This document shows positions 36,401-44,243 of a stretch of DNA of 64,000 bases, piece by piece. The notes under the pieces were generated by a model, which searched no databases, had not been told where the DNA came from, and was given only the letters and a program-made list of their open reading frames with translations. Position 1 is the first letter of the stretch, and each line of letters begins with the position of its first letter. A program made the translations under genes and the position numbers. This DNA comes from an uncultured Persicobacter sp. (GTDB lineage Bacteria; Bacteroidota; Bacteroidia; Cytophagales; Cyclobacteriaceae). The stretch is from the NCBI GenBank assembly GCA_947498325.1, contig CANMKE010000009.1, forward strand, positions 1-64,000, read 5' to 3'.

Positions 36401-36658
36401 TCCTACGACAATTTCTTCTGTAGCCAAACCAATAAAAGTAAATACAAGTACTGCCTTTGGTTGATCTACATTAATGGAATACTTACCGTCAATATCAGTT
36501 ACGGTACCTGTACCTTGCCCTTTGATCAGGACGTTTACACCTGGTACTGGATCTCCATTCTCTTCAGCAGTAACCGTTCCGGTTACTACTCGGCCTTGTG
36601 CAAAAACTGTTGAAACTGTCAACAGAAGAGCAAAAGCCATCAGTAAAGCTCTTTTCAT
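33476..36658 (-). CDS. SusC/RagA-family TonB-linked outer-membrane transporter (unit 5)
   Basis: A 1060-residue importer with signal peptide (ending VSTVFAQ), carboxypeptidase-regulatory-like domain (VTGTVTAEENGDPVPGVNV), TonB-box region LTEVVVTALGITREKAS, plug signature GPSAAALYGSRAANGVI and a barrel ending FGFNVSANF. The ALGITR-type box and the GGYDYGGMANDINPEDIES phrase mark a SusC subgroup shared with the lone unit 4 gene. Its first 110 residues are also strikingly like those of units 6 and 7, although the barrels differ. A TTG-N21-TAAATTTG promoter and a 9-bp leader hairpin lie upstream. Confidence 0.96.
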   Translation of the reverse strand: MKRALLMAFALLLTVSTVFAQGRVVTGTVTAEENGDPVPGVNVLIKGQGTGTVTDIDGKYSINVDQPKAVLVFTFIGLATEEIVVGSQSTINMTMTADIKQLTEVVVTALGITREKASLGYAVQEVGSKDLTAGQSVNAMAGLSGKVAGVQISGGTGNMGGSQRVLIRGANSVTGNNQPLYVIDGVPIDNSDFNSTNAARGAGGYDYGGMANDINPEDIESMNVLKGPSAAALYGSRAANGVIMITTKKGTRKQGIGVSVNSSVTFEKVNRIQKLQRSYGGGLGDFTEQDGNLIPLYRMDESWGPKYDGQMNVVHWDGIDDANGYKVIETREWKAPDNDVVDFFETGVALSNSVALNGANDKGRFRLSYTNLTSNGYMPNSELKKNSFNFSGDYKLHKRLTANSNVSFVRTEALGRPGTGYDGGNVMQQFGQWGQRQLDMKRLSNYKNADGSQRTWNRIAFDNPNPQYSDNPYWTRYENYQNDERDRLFGNFGLNYEVIDGLNVSGKVYYDGYTFRAYERTAVGSQAQSYFGETVRVRSEMNFEGMANYTKQINDDFNLSAMLGVNKRVENYRRNTMETSGGLVLPGLYSVDNSVDAPVVSAFSSNKIVTSVFGNVSLGYKSMLYLDATARNDWSSTLPEANNSYFYPSVTGSFVVSELPSIQDISGINFLKARVGWAKVGNDTDPYQLREVYTNIDNSGPDYSIPNTYLEPNLKPESTYSWEVGLEGSFLDNRLTFDVTYYDMKTVDQIVSAAVSGSTGYYYQKMNAGEMTNKGIEFVLGGDIVRSDNGFNWNASVNFARNRNKLVKLDDEEKLKNYRIANAPFLVSVNAKVGEAYGAIMGTDFIYDDQGRKVVDATGRYLQTREAQVLGTVMPDFNLGFRNAFSYKGFDASVLIDVQQGGSYWSTSNMWGMYSGMIEATTVNGMREDGLVLPNTVTGTVTYDEEGNYTVTDVKENETNISAYRYGTDHYSRADAQNIFDASYMKLREVTIGYSLPKSLIGPFQKVRVGAFGRNLAIWGLDNENFDPETAVTSSGNIQGIEGGALPSTATFGFNVSANF

Positions 36659-36689
36659 AATAATGGTTAAGATTGGGTAAAATTACTTC

Positions 36690-36714
36690 TCTACTCAGTG
36701 AGTTTCTGAGTAGA
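36690..36714 (-). promoter_or_regulatory. Leader hairpin of susC unit 5
   Basis: Perfect 9-bp arms TCTACTCAG / CTGAGTAGA with a 7-nt loop. It falls in the predicted 5' UTR, starting roughly 13 nt after the expected transcription start and ending 32 nt before the ATG. Confidence 0.5.
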
Positions 36715-36733
36715 TTTTAAATTTTGTTTCATT

Positions 36734-36765
36734 CAAATTTAAGACAATATTTTATTTTACCACAA
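36734..36765 (-). promoter_or_regulatory. Promoter of susCD unit 5
   Basis: On the minus strand TTG, 21 bases, TAAATTTG: an exact match to the Bacteroidota TAnnTTTG -7 element with a -33 TTG. The spacer shares an AATAAAATATTGT block with the unit 6 promoter. The predicted leader is about 70 nt. Confidence 0.6.
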
Positions 36766-37324
36766 CTACCTTAAACAAAATTTTATTACACCCTAACCCG
36801 TTTTCATTACATAAATTGACTTTTTTTCAGCATTTAACTTGATTTAAGCACAAACAATCAAATTATAAACTCACCTCTACCAACAGTAAAAAGATGGTTC
36901 ACACCCCCAACAGACCAACCACAATAGACTGAAAATCAAATAGATAAAAATATAACTGATTTTCACTATTTCCCACATTAACACTACATTAACAAAATGA
37001 GCTTTATGACAATTATCAGTAATAATCATGATTTGATTTTGTACTATTCTAATTTAAAGCAGATTTAAAAAAAATTAAACACTTCAAAAAAATGACGAAA
37101 TAGGATCAATATATGCCAAACCGCATTAAAACAGATGCAATACTCACACCTAAAACCCCCTATTTTTTAAAAATATCGCAATGATCAATTGATGGTTATT
37201 TCCACCACATTACAGTCATTCTGCTTTTTCTTCCCCTGCGCCTATTCTTTTAAACAAATCAGATTAGGTACATGTCGGTATTAACCGTCCATTTTGGCCG
37301 GCAGCGAACAAAACGGATAGAACG

Positions 37325-37354
37325 CAAAAAAGCCACTCCGGAATGGAGTGGCTT
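37325..37354 (-). terminator. Terminator of susCD unit 6
   Basis: AAAGCCACTCC / GGAGTGGCTTT stem with a 4-nt loop and a flanking A-tract (T-tract on the minus strand), 25 bp beyond the susD stop. Confidence 0.87.
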
Positions 37355-37378
37355 TAAATTCTTGATATTGAATCCTAA

Positions 37379-38827
37379 TTATTGATTAGGGTATTTTGGC
37401 TGAAGCAAAGAAGTATTGGCTTGCATTGAACGCTGAGGGATTGGGAACCAGAACTGGATATCTCCCGCTGGAACAAACTCATTGAAGTCTTCGACCTCAT
37501 CGCTCCCTCCCTTGTTGTCTGCTAAGCGCACCAACTGTACACCTTTATTATGACGACGCAAGTCGAACATATAATGTCCTTCGTAAGCCAATTCCTTACG
37601 ACGCTCCATGAATACCTCTTCAACGATGTTGGCTACATCTACTGCTGGTGCATTAGAAGTATAACGAGCTGCACGAATCTGGTCGATAATGCTTGCTGCA
37701 TCGTTTCCACGTCCCAAAGCGGCCAAGGCTTCCGCCTTGTTCAATAACACTTCTGAGTAACGCAAAATTTTTGGAGCATGCAAACTTGTTACACCGTCAC
37801 TCTGTGCAAACTTGTACACATACTGAAAGCCTGGCTTTTCTTCTTCTACCGTTACGAACATCGATTTACGAACATCCTCATCGGAATGCATTTTTACAAA
37901 CTCAGGGTTTGCAGTGTAAGCACCATAACCGGCACCTGTTTTATCCAAGTAGTAAATGTTACCGAAGTTATCAGACCCACGGCTCTGAGATTCTACTACA
38001 GCAATCTCGAAAATAGTCTCCAAAGAAGATTTTCCTTGTGTGTAGAAGTAATCAGCATAATCTTTTGCGGTCAATAACTCAACGCCAGATACTGCATCAG
38101 CGGCAGCAATCGCCATTTCATATGCTTCTTTTTGTGAGCTTACGCCTTCAATTTTAGAAAAATCATCTACCTCAGTAGCGATATACAACAACACACGAGA
38201 TGCCAACGCATAAGCGGCATTTGCTGTTGGTGCATTCACACTCGTATTAGTAATTGACTCCTGCGCCATTTTAAGGTCCATCAATACCTGAGCATAGATT
38301 TTAGTTACCTCATCATTCTCTGGCTTGAAGTTTACCGCATCGGTGATACTCATTACTGGGCTCAAAACCAATGGCACTTTATCAAAGAACTTCACAGCAT
38401 CAAAAGTCGCCAATGCACGCAAGAAGTAAGCTTGACCGATCTGATCTGCTGTCGCCTTGTCGTTGATAATTACACGGTTGGCGTTATTAACCACCTCGTA
38501 GATGTGATCGTAAAGGTTTGTTTCATCTGAACCTACTGAGTTACTCATAGCTTCAAACTTTGCCATCTGCGACTCAAAGATAAATCGCCCTGAGTTGTTG
38601 GCTCCCTCCACGATGTTGTCAGTACCGATATCTCCGAAGATATAAGCGTTACGACCGTAGTATGCAATCCGGTACATACGGCTCATCGCACCATTAAGCT
38701 GATCCTGAGGAAAAGCGTTTGCATCCTCGATTCCTAAAGCGTAATCTGGCTTTACCTCCAAACTACATCCTGTTCCGAATACGGAAGCCACTAAAAGGCC
38801 TCCGATCATTAATTTATTAAAATTCAT
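37379..38827 (-). CDS. SusD/RagB-family lipoprotein (unit 6)
   Basis: A 482-residue lipoprotein (signal ending SVFGTGC) capping the unit 6 SusC. It has the classical RagB ending: FMERRKELAYEGHYMFDLRR, then WFPIPQRSMQANTSLLQPKY. The N-terminal helical segment DQLNGAMSRMYRIAYYGRNA and AYFLRALATFDAVKFF are typical of the TPR-like core. It follows susC by 26 bp and is closed by a strong terminator, so the operon is a minimal susCD pair with no accessory binding protein or enzyme. The ligand cannot be inferred. Confidence 0.95.
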   Translation of the reverse strand: MNFNKLMIGGLLVASVFGTGCSLEVKPDYALGIEDANAFPQDQLNGAMSRMYRIAYYGRNAYIFGDIGTDNIVEGANNSGRFIFESQMAKFEAMSNSVGSDETNLYDHIYEVVNNANRVIINDKATADQIGQAYFLRALATFDAVKFFDKVPLVLSPVMSITDAVNFKPENDEVTKIYAQVLMDLKMAQESITNTSVNAPTANAAYALASRVLLYIATEVDDFSKIEGVSSQKEAYEMAIAAADAVSGVELLTAKDYADYFYTQGKSSLETIFEIAVVESQSRGSDNFGNIYYLDKTGAGYGAYTANPEFVKMHSDEDVRKSMFVTVEEEKPGFQYVYKFAQSDGVTSLHAPKILRYSEVLLNKAEALAALGRGNDAASIIDQIRAARYTSNAPAVDVANIVEEVFMERRKELAYEGHYMFDLRRHNKGVQLVRLADNKGGSDEVEDFNEFVPAGDIQFWFPIPQRSMQANTSLLQPKYPNQ

Positions 38828-38853
38828 TGTTTCCTAAATTTAATCAAGCAGAA

Positions 38854-41805
38854 TTAAAAGCTAACTGTCAAACCTCCAGTGAACACACGGCCTTCTGGAT
38901 ATTCGAAGAAGTTGTAACCGTCGTAATCAACTGTTGTAGGAGTGTAGCCTGAGTAATTTGTTCCCATCCACAAGTTCTGACCAGAAACAAATACACGAAC
39001 TTTTGAAAGACCGATTTGTGATACAAATTCGTTTGGAAGTGTGTACCCCAAAGTGATGTTTCTCAATTGGATGTAATCACCTTTCTCCACATAACGTGTA
39101 GAGTGCTGGTTACCCAATGATCCGTAAGCTGGACGGCTTGCGTTGTCGCCAGGAGCTTCCCAACGATCTTCCGTCGCTGCAGCCATTTGGTTGTAAGAAT
39201 AGAAACCATCAGAATCGATGAATCGGCGTGTACCGTTGTAGATGTAGTTCCCTCCAGAGAAGGTGAACAAGAATGAAGCATCAAATCCTCTGTAAGTAAA
39301 GCGGTTAGTCAAACCACCTACCCATACTGGCAATGCGCTTCCGCCATCTATACGAGCAGCTTCACTGTAATTTGTTGTTGCCAACTTACCGTTAGCAGCT
39401 TCGAACATATTCTCTGTTCTGTCAGTATCTGCAACATCTTTGTTTACATACCAAGCTGGTGCACCGGAATTAGGCTCTGCACCCATCCACTCTGGCATAT
39501 AGAAAGTGTACATCGCTTTTCCTTCTTCGATCGTATTGAATGAAGAACGGATTGGCTCAATACCATTCATTGATGTTACTTCGTTGTGGTTGAAAGAGAT
39601 GTTAAAGTCAGTAGACCAAGTGAAGTCTCCCTGATCGATATTATCCGAAGAGATATTCAATTCAACCCCTTTGTTGACCATCGAACCAGCGTTCATGGTT
39701 ACAGAGTTGAAACCTGTCTCACCTGCCAATGGCACATCCAACAATAGGTCTGTAGAGTTTTCATGGTAAGCATCGAAGTTCACCGTTACACGTTTTGCTA
39801 CACGAACATCAAAACCAATATTGGATTTATGTTTTACCTCCCAAGTCAAATCTGGGTTTGCGATTTGTGAGTGGTAAGCCGCAGGGCGACCATTGTAAAT
39901 TGCATATCGGTACATACCGATTGAGTTGAAGTTACCGATACCGGCGTTACCTGTTGTACCATAAGAAGCACGTAGTTTCAAGTCTTCAAAAACATTTGAA
40001 TTCCAGAATGATTCGTTAGACACTTTCCAGCTACCACCAATAGAGTAGAAATCACCAAACTGATTTGAAGAACCGAAACGAGATGAACCATCACGACGGT
40101 AAGATACCGAAGCAAAATAGCGATCATCGAAGTTATAAGTTACCTGAGAAAGGAAAGAGAAGAAACGGTAAGCTGTTCCACGGCCATCCAAAGAGAACTG
40201 CTGTGTTGCAGAACCGATATTGTTAATAGGCTCAGGAAAACCAGCACCATACATATAATTCCAGTCCTGATTTGATTGCTGGTACTCTGTACCTGCCAAA
40301 GCAGTAATGTTATGTTTGTCGATGGTTGTTTCGTAGTTGAAAAGGTTAGTTGTTGTGAATGTTCCACTGTAACCTTGATAGATTGCCAAATTACCTGGTG
40401 CAACTGCATCCGCTCCGTCATAAGAAGTAGGAGAAGAGAAATTATCTTTTCTCATGTTCTCAAAACGATAAGCGTTTGTTGAACGGAAAGACAATCCTTC
40501 CATCAGTTGGTAATCTAATTTACCAGAAACACCACCCCACAAAGACTCTGTTTTACGGTAGTTTTTATCAACATCACTGATGAAGTTGGCACGGATTGCT
40601 GTCCAACGACCTGTAGGCAATACATCGTAAGCGTTACCATCTGCATCATAAGGATCGATTAATGGCGCCTGAAGGTAAGATCCTAATAGTGGAGAAGAAT
40701 ACAAGTTACCATCTGATGCGTCTGACTGAATAGATTTCGACAAATCAACACCGAAAGAAACTTTCATGCGATCAGAAACCTGGTTGTCTACAGACAAACG
40801 ACCTGAATAACGCTCAAAGTTCGAACCTACCAAAATACCTTCCTGGTTGAAGTAACCACCAGAAGCATAGTAGCGTGTTTTTTCATTTCCACCTGAAGCA
40901 GAAACTTGGTAATCTGAAGTACGACCTGTTTGGAAAGCCAAGTCACCCCAGTTGGTGTTTACGCCTGTTGCTGGGTCAAAATCCTCACCGTGGAACTTAG
41001 AGAATGTTGGGCTATCCATCATTTTGAAATTCCCCTGGTAGCGAGAAGTCGCACCTTCAGAGATCGAAGCAGTGAAGTTTGTTTTTCCTGCTTTACCCTT
41101 TTTAGTTGTAATTACAATTACACCATTTGATGCACGCGCGCCATAAAGTGCTGTAGCTGCGGCATCTTTCAGGATACGGATATCCTCAATATCAGTAGGG
41201 TTGATGTTCGCCAATGGATCACGCTCAGCTTGCTGATTTGCTGTGATTACCTCGTCAGAGTCCATGATGATACCATCGATAACATACAATGGGTTAGAAT
41301 TACCCGTGATCGATCCAATACCACGGATACGAACGTTGGTTTTCGCACCTGGCTGACCTGTTGAAGCCTGAATAGCGACACCAGTTGACTTACCTGTTAA
41401 GGCTTGTGCGACGTTAGGCGTTACAATTTCTTTTACATTTGCGATCACAGGTACTGTTGTTGCCTGATCGACTTTGGTATAACCAACGATCACTACATCC
41501 TCCAACTGCTTAATATCAGCAGTCATGGTCATATTGATATTGGTTTGCGTTCCAACTTTTACTTCTTCAGTCGCTAAACCGATAAAGGTAAAAATGATCA
41601 CATCATTGCCGGATGCATTGATGCTGTAATTTCCGTCGATGTCCGTGATCGTACCAGAAGCGGTACCCTTGATCAAAACGTTTACGCCAGGGATTGGCTC
41701 CCCTGACTCTTCAGCGGTTACTGTTCCAGAAACCACTTTCCCTTGTGCAAATACAGTAAAGGCTGTAAAAAGTAGCATCAAGGAGAGAAGTATTGCTCTC
41801 TTCAT
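38854..41805 (-). CDS. SusC/RagA-family TonB-linked outer-membrane transporter (unit 6)
   Basis: A 983-residue importer: signal peptide (ending FTVFAQG), carboxypeptidase-regulatory-like domain (VSGTVTAEESGEPIPGVNV), TonB-box region LEDVVIVGYT, plug signature DAAATALYGARASNGVI, barrel ending FTGGLTVSF with C-terminal Phe. The plug follows the VGYTKVDQ type, unlike the ALGITR type of units 4-5, yet the N-terminal domain is nearly interchangeable with that of unit 5. The promoter (TTG-N20-TTTATTTG) is also homologous to that of unit 5, suggesting common control. Confidence 0.96.
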   Translation of the reverse strand: MKRAILLSLMLLFTAFTVFAQGKVVSGTVTAEESGEPIPGVNVLIKGTASGTITDIDGNYSINASGNDVIIFTFIGLATEEVKVGTQTNINMTMTADIKQLEDVVIVGYTKVDQATTVPVIANVKEIVTPNVAQALTGKSTGVAIQASTGQPGAKTNVRIRGIGSITGNSNPLYVIDGIIMDSDEVITANQQAERDPLANINPTDIEDIRILKDAAATALYGARASNGVIVITTKKGKAGKTNFTASISEGATSRYQGNFKMMDSPTFSKFHGEDFDPATGVNTNWGDLAFQTGRTSDYQVSASGGNEKTRYYASGGYFNQEGILVGSNFERYSGRLSVDNQVSDRMKVSFGVDLSKSIQSDASDGNLYSSPLLGSYLQAPLIDPYDADGNAYDVLPTGRWTAIRANFISDVDKNYRKTESLWGGVSGKLDYQLMEGLSFRSTNAYRFENMRKDNFSSPTSYDGADAVAPGNLAIYQGYSGTFTTTNLFNYETTIDKHNITALAGTEYQQSNQDWNYMYGAGFPEPINNIGSATQQFSLDGRGTAYRFFSFLSQVTYNFDDRYFASVSYRRDGSSRFGSSNQFGDFYSIGGSWKVSNESFWNSNVFEDLKLRASYGTTGNAGIGNFNSIGMYRYAIYNGRPAAYHSQIANPDLTWEVKHKSNIGFDVRVAKRVTVNFDAYHENSTDLLLDVPLAGETGFNSVTMNAGSMVNKGVELNISSDNIDQGDFTWSTDFNISFNHNEVTSMNGIEPIRSSFNTIEEGKAMYTFYMPEWMGAEPNSGAPAWYVNKDVADTDRTENMFEAANGKLATTNYSEAARIDGGSALPVWVGGLTNRFTYRGFDASFLFTFSGGNYIYNGTRRFIDSDGFYSYNQMAAATEDRWEAPGDNASRPAYGSLGNQHSTRYVEKGDYIQLRNITLGYTLPNEFVSQIGLSKVRVFVSGQNLWMGTNYSGYTPTTVDYDGYNFFEYPEGRVFTGGLTVSF

Positions 41806-42494
41806 AGATTGATTAATATAAGATTAAAGAATGTATTTTTTATAGTGCATTAAATATCCGAATACCACACAAATAAATACAATATTTTATTCTTACGCAA
41901 TTGATCAATTAGACTTAACAAATTATAACCCGACCATCAGATCGACATATTATTGGATAAACAAAAAGATGAAAATTACCTCCAAATCATTCTGATTTCA
42001 GTCGAAAAAACAGAATTTACTACCAATTTTTGAATATTTGTAAAATTTAAGCGGCCCAAAAAGGGGCAGAATGAAAATATCAAATCAAATGAGTGAATTA
42101 AATTATGGCACTGACTCCCATGTTTTATTAGAAAAATCACAATAAATAAAAGTTTAAACTTTTTTCACAAAAATTAAAATAACACAAGATAGATGTAAAA
42201 AAAAGACACAAAAGCCAACATACCTCTAATCGAATATCATTAAATAGCTTTTAAAAATACAGTCAAATACGCCATCTACATTAAAAACCAATTAAAGAAG
42301 ATGTCAATATTGAACACTTTCCATTATTGACCAAAATTACAAAAAGCATAAATAAAGAAACTAAAATACAATTCGATCATTCGATCAGTTATAACATTTT
42401 GATGACCAAAATTACTTTAAAGACAAAAATTCAAGAGCACCACTGTTTATTACCAAACCAAAAAAACATATAAATACACGAAAATAATCAGCCC
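41806..42494. other. Very AT-rich gap upstream of susC unit 6
   Basis: About 690 bp without a gene. The promoter lies at 41870-41900. The remainder is A/T-rich with no repeat or operator recognised. Confidence 0.6.
41870..41900 (-). promoter_or_regulatory. Promoter of susCD unit 6
   Basis: On the minus strand TTG, 20 bases, TTTATTTG: one mismatch from TAnnTTTG. The spacer contains AATAAAATATTGT, identical to that of the unit 5 promoter and similarly placed. The predicted leader is about 60 nt. Confidence 0.5.
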
Positions 42495-42530
42495 AAAAAA
42501 ATGGCCACCCGCTTTATTGCAGGTAGCCAT
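42495..42530 (-). terminator. Terminator of susCD unit 7
   Basis: ATGGCCACCCGC / GCAGGTAGCCAT imperfect stem with a 6-nt loop; the adjacent A-tract becomes a T-tract on the minus strand. It lies about 100 bp past the susD stop. Confidence 0.7.
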
Positions 42531-42626
42531 ACAGTTATATCAGTCAATCAATTCAATCGCTAAAAATAAAATATTCTTAACTACTGAAATATTGTTTGAT
42601 ATTACGCAAATATTGTATTTGTAATT

Positions 42627-44237
42627 TTACTTTTCTTCCGCCAACATTGGCGAAGGTGCTGGAACAGGTGTGTTATTCTCTGACTCAGAAATACCATTAT
42701 TCGCGTTAATCTCAGCCTGAGGAACACGGAACAACAATATCGGATCTTCTTTTTCCAGGTTAATTCTAAATGCGGTAGGGTAGCTACTCTCCTTGGTCGC
42801 CTCATCTACACGTACTACTGGCTTTTTCAATCGAAGAATATCCTTCAGCCCAAAACCTTCACCCCACAATTCTAAACGGCGCTGAAAATAAATTTCATCT
42901 ACCAACTGAGTGGCATCCGTTGCTTTGGAAGTGAAAGTGCTATCGCGGTAAGTCTGTATAAAATCTTCCAAAACCTGCTTTGCAACACTCACCTTGCCTT
43001 CCATGGCCAATGCTTCCGCACGAATCAAGATCATCTCTTCTGTCCGCATCACAATCCAGTCCGATGCATTGGTTTTATTTCCTGGCACTTTAGTATATGC
43101 TCCAAACTTTACATTAGTATAAGGCACATAAGCAAAAGCCTCAGCGATCGGCTCTCCGCCCACCATTACACCGTCGGTAATCGGCGATTGCAGGTTTTCA
43201 TCAACCCACCACCCTTTACGGACATCAGTCGTCGGTATTTGATCAAAAAACGCCTTATTGACCCTTCTGAAGTTCTGCACCGCCGTGGTATAACCATAGC
43301 CTGTCATGGAACTCAGGTGAGATGGCCAGTTGATAATCCCACTGGTTACCACACGGTTTGTAAGCGTAATCACGTTGGCCAAAATAACATTTTTATCCGC
43401 TGCATCAACAAAATTAGCTGCAGCCACCAATAAATCCTCACGGGTATATGGGCTCGTTCCCTCCATCGCTTTTTCGGCATCAGTAGCCGCCTGCTGGTAA
43501 TTATGCATCAGCAGGTTGGTACGGGCGCGCAAGCCATAGGTGGCATTGAGGCTCATGGCAGATTTATCCTCAGTTGTAAAATCCTCCAACAACACGATCG
43601 CCTGATCCAGATCACTTTTAATGAACTCATACACTTCTTTAACCGTTGCCCGAGGATTATTCTTCGCTTCTTCAAAGGTGGTTTGCTCGCTTACAATTGG
43701 CACTGCTGGCGCATCCTGGTGACCATCATAGCTCAACTGGAAAAATTGCACCAAATTCAGGTAAGCAAAAGCTCGTGCCGACTTGGCTTGCCCCAAATAC
43801 CCTTTGAATACTTCATCCTCGGTGGCGGGATCAATCAGTTCAATGATATCATTAGCCATTTTAATATGGTTATAAAACAGCTTCCAGATCAACTCATTCT
43901 CATAAGAGGTAAACTCTCTGTTGGTAAAATCGGCATTTCCACTAAACCAGTTGTAACCGTTATTGTCTGTTACCATATCCTGCCCTGACTGATCGGACAT
44001 CTGGCAAATGGCCGCATACCCAAAATCGTAATGTCGGCTGCTTGAAAGGTCAAGCGTGTTATAGTTAATCAGGTTCGCTGCCAAACCCGCAATACTTGAC
44101 TTTAGCAGTTCCGGGTTCGCCTGAATAAGCTCCTCTTTTCTTTCCGCCGTTACAATTCCTCCCTGAGGTTTTACATCCAAATCCACACAAGAAGCGGTGG
44201 CCAATCCCAGTAATGCTATTAAAACAGATTTTTTCAT
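42627..44237 (-). CDS. SusD/RagB-family lipoprotein (unit 7)
   Basis: A 536-residue lipoprotein beginning at the ATG at 44237 (MKKSVLIALL); the in-frame TTG at 44243 is less likely. The signal ends LATASC. The mature start DLDVKPQGGIVTAE and the C-terminal motif YFQRRLELWGEGFGLKDILR are RagB-type. The ending FRVPQAEINANNGISESENN replaces the usual QNxGY, and a Pro-rich tail (PVPAPSPM) extends beyond it, making the C-terminus unusually long. The start is only 6 bp after the unit 7 susC stop, so the two are probably translationally coupled. It pairs with the most diverged SusC of the run. Confidence 0.95.
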   Translation of the reverse strand: MKKSVLIALLGLATASCVDLDVKPQGGIVTAERKEELIQANPELLKSSIAGLAANLINYNTLDLSSSRHYDFGYAAICQMSDQSGQDMVTDNNGYNWFSGNADFTNREFTSYENELIWKLFYNHIKMANDIIELIDPATEDEVFKGYLGQAKSARAFAYLNLVQFFQLSYDGHQDAPAVPIVSEQTTFEEAKNNPRATVKEVYEFIKSDLDQAIVLLEDFTTEDKSAMSLNATYGLRARTNLLMHNYQQAATDAEKAMEGTSPYTREDLLVAAANFVDAADKNVILANVITLTNRVVTSGIINWPSHLSSMTGYGYTTAVQNFRRVNKAFFDQIPTTDVRKGWWVDENLQSPITDGVMVGGEPIAEAFAYVPYTNVKFGAYTKVPGNKTNASDWIVMRTEEMILIRAEALAMEGKVSVAKQVLEDFIQTYRDSTFTSKATDATQLVDEIYFQRRLELWGEGFGLKDILRLKKPVVRVDEATKESSYPTAFRINLEKEDPILLFRVPQAEINANNGISESENNTPVPAPSPMLAEEK

Positions 44238-44243
44238 TTTCAA

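Larger units (their letters stand above)
36659..37324. other. Long AT-rich gap upstream of susC unit 5
   Basis: About 670 bp with no gene. The first 110 bp carry the leader hairpin (36690-36714) and promoter (36734-36765). The rest, to the terminator of unit 6, shows no recognisable element, although its length would allow distal operators. Confidence 0.6.
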
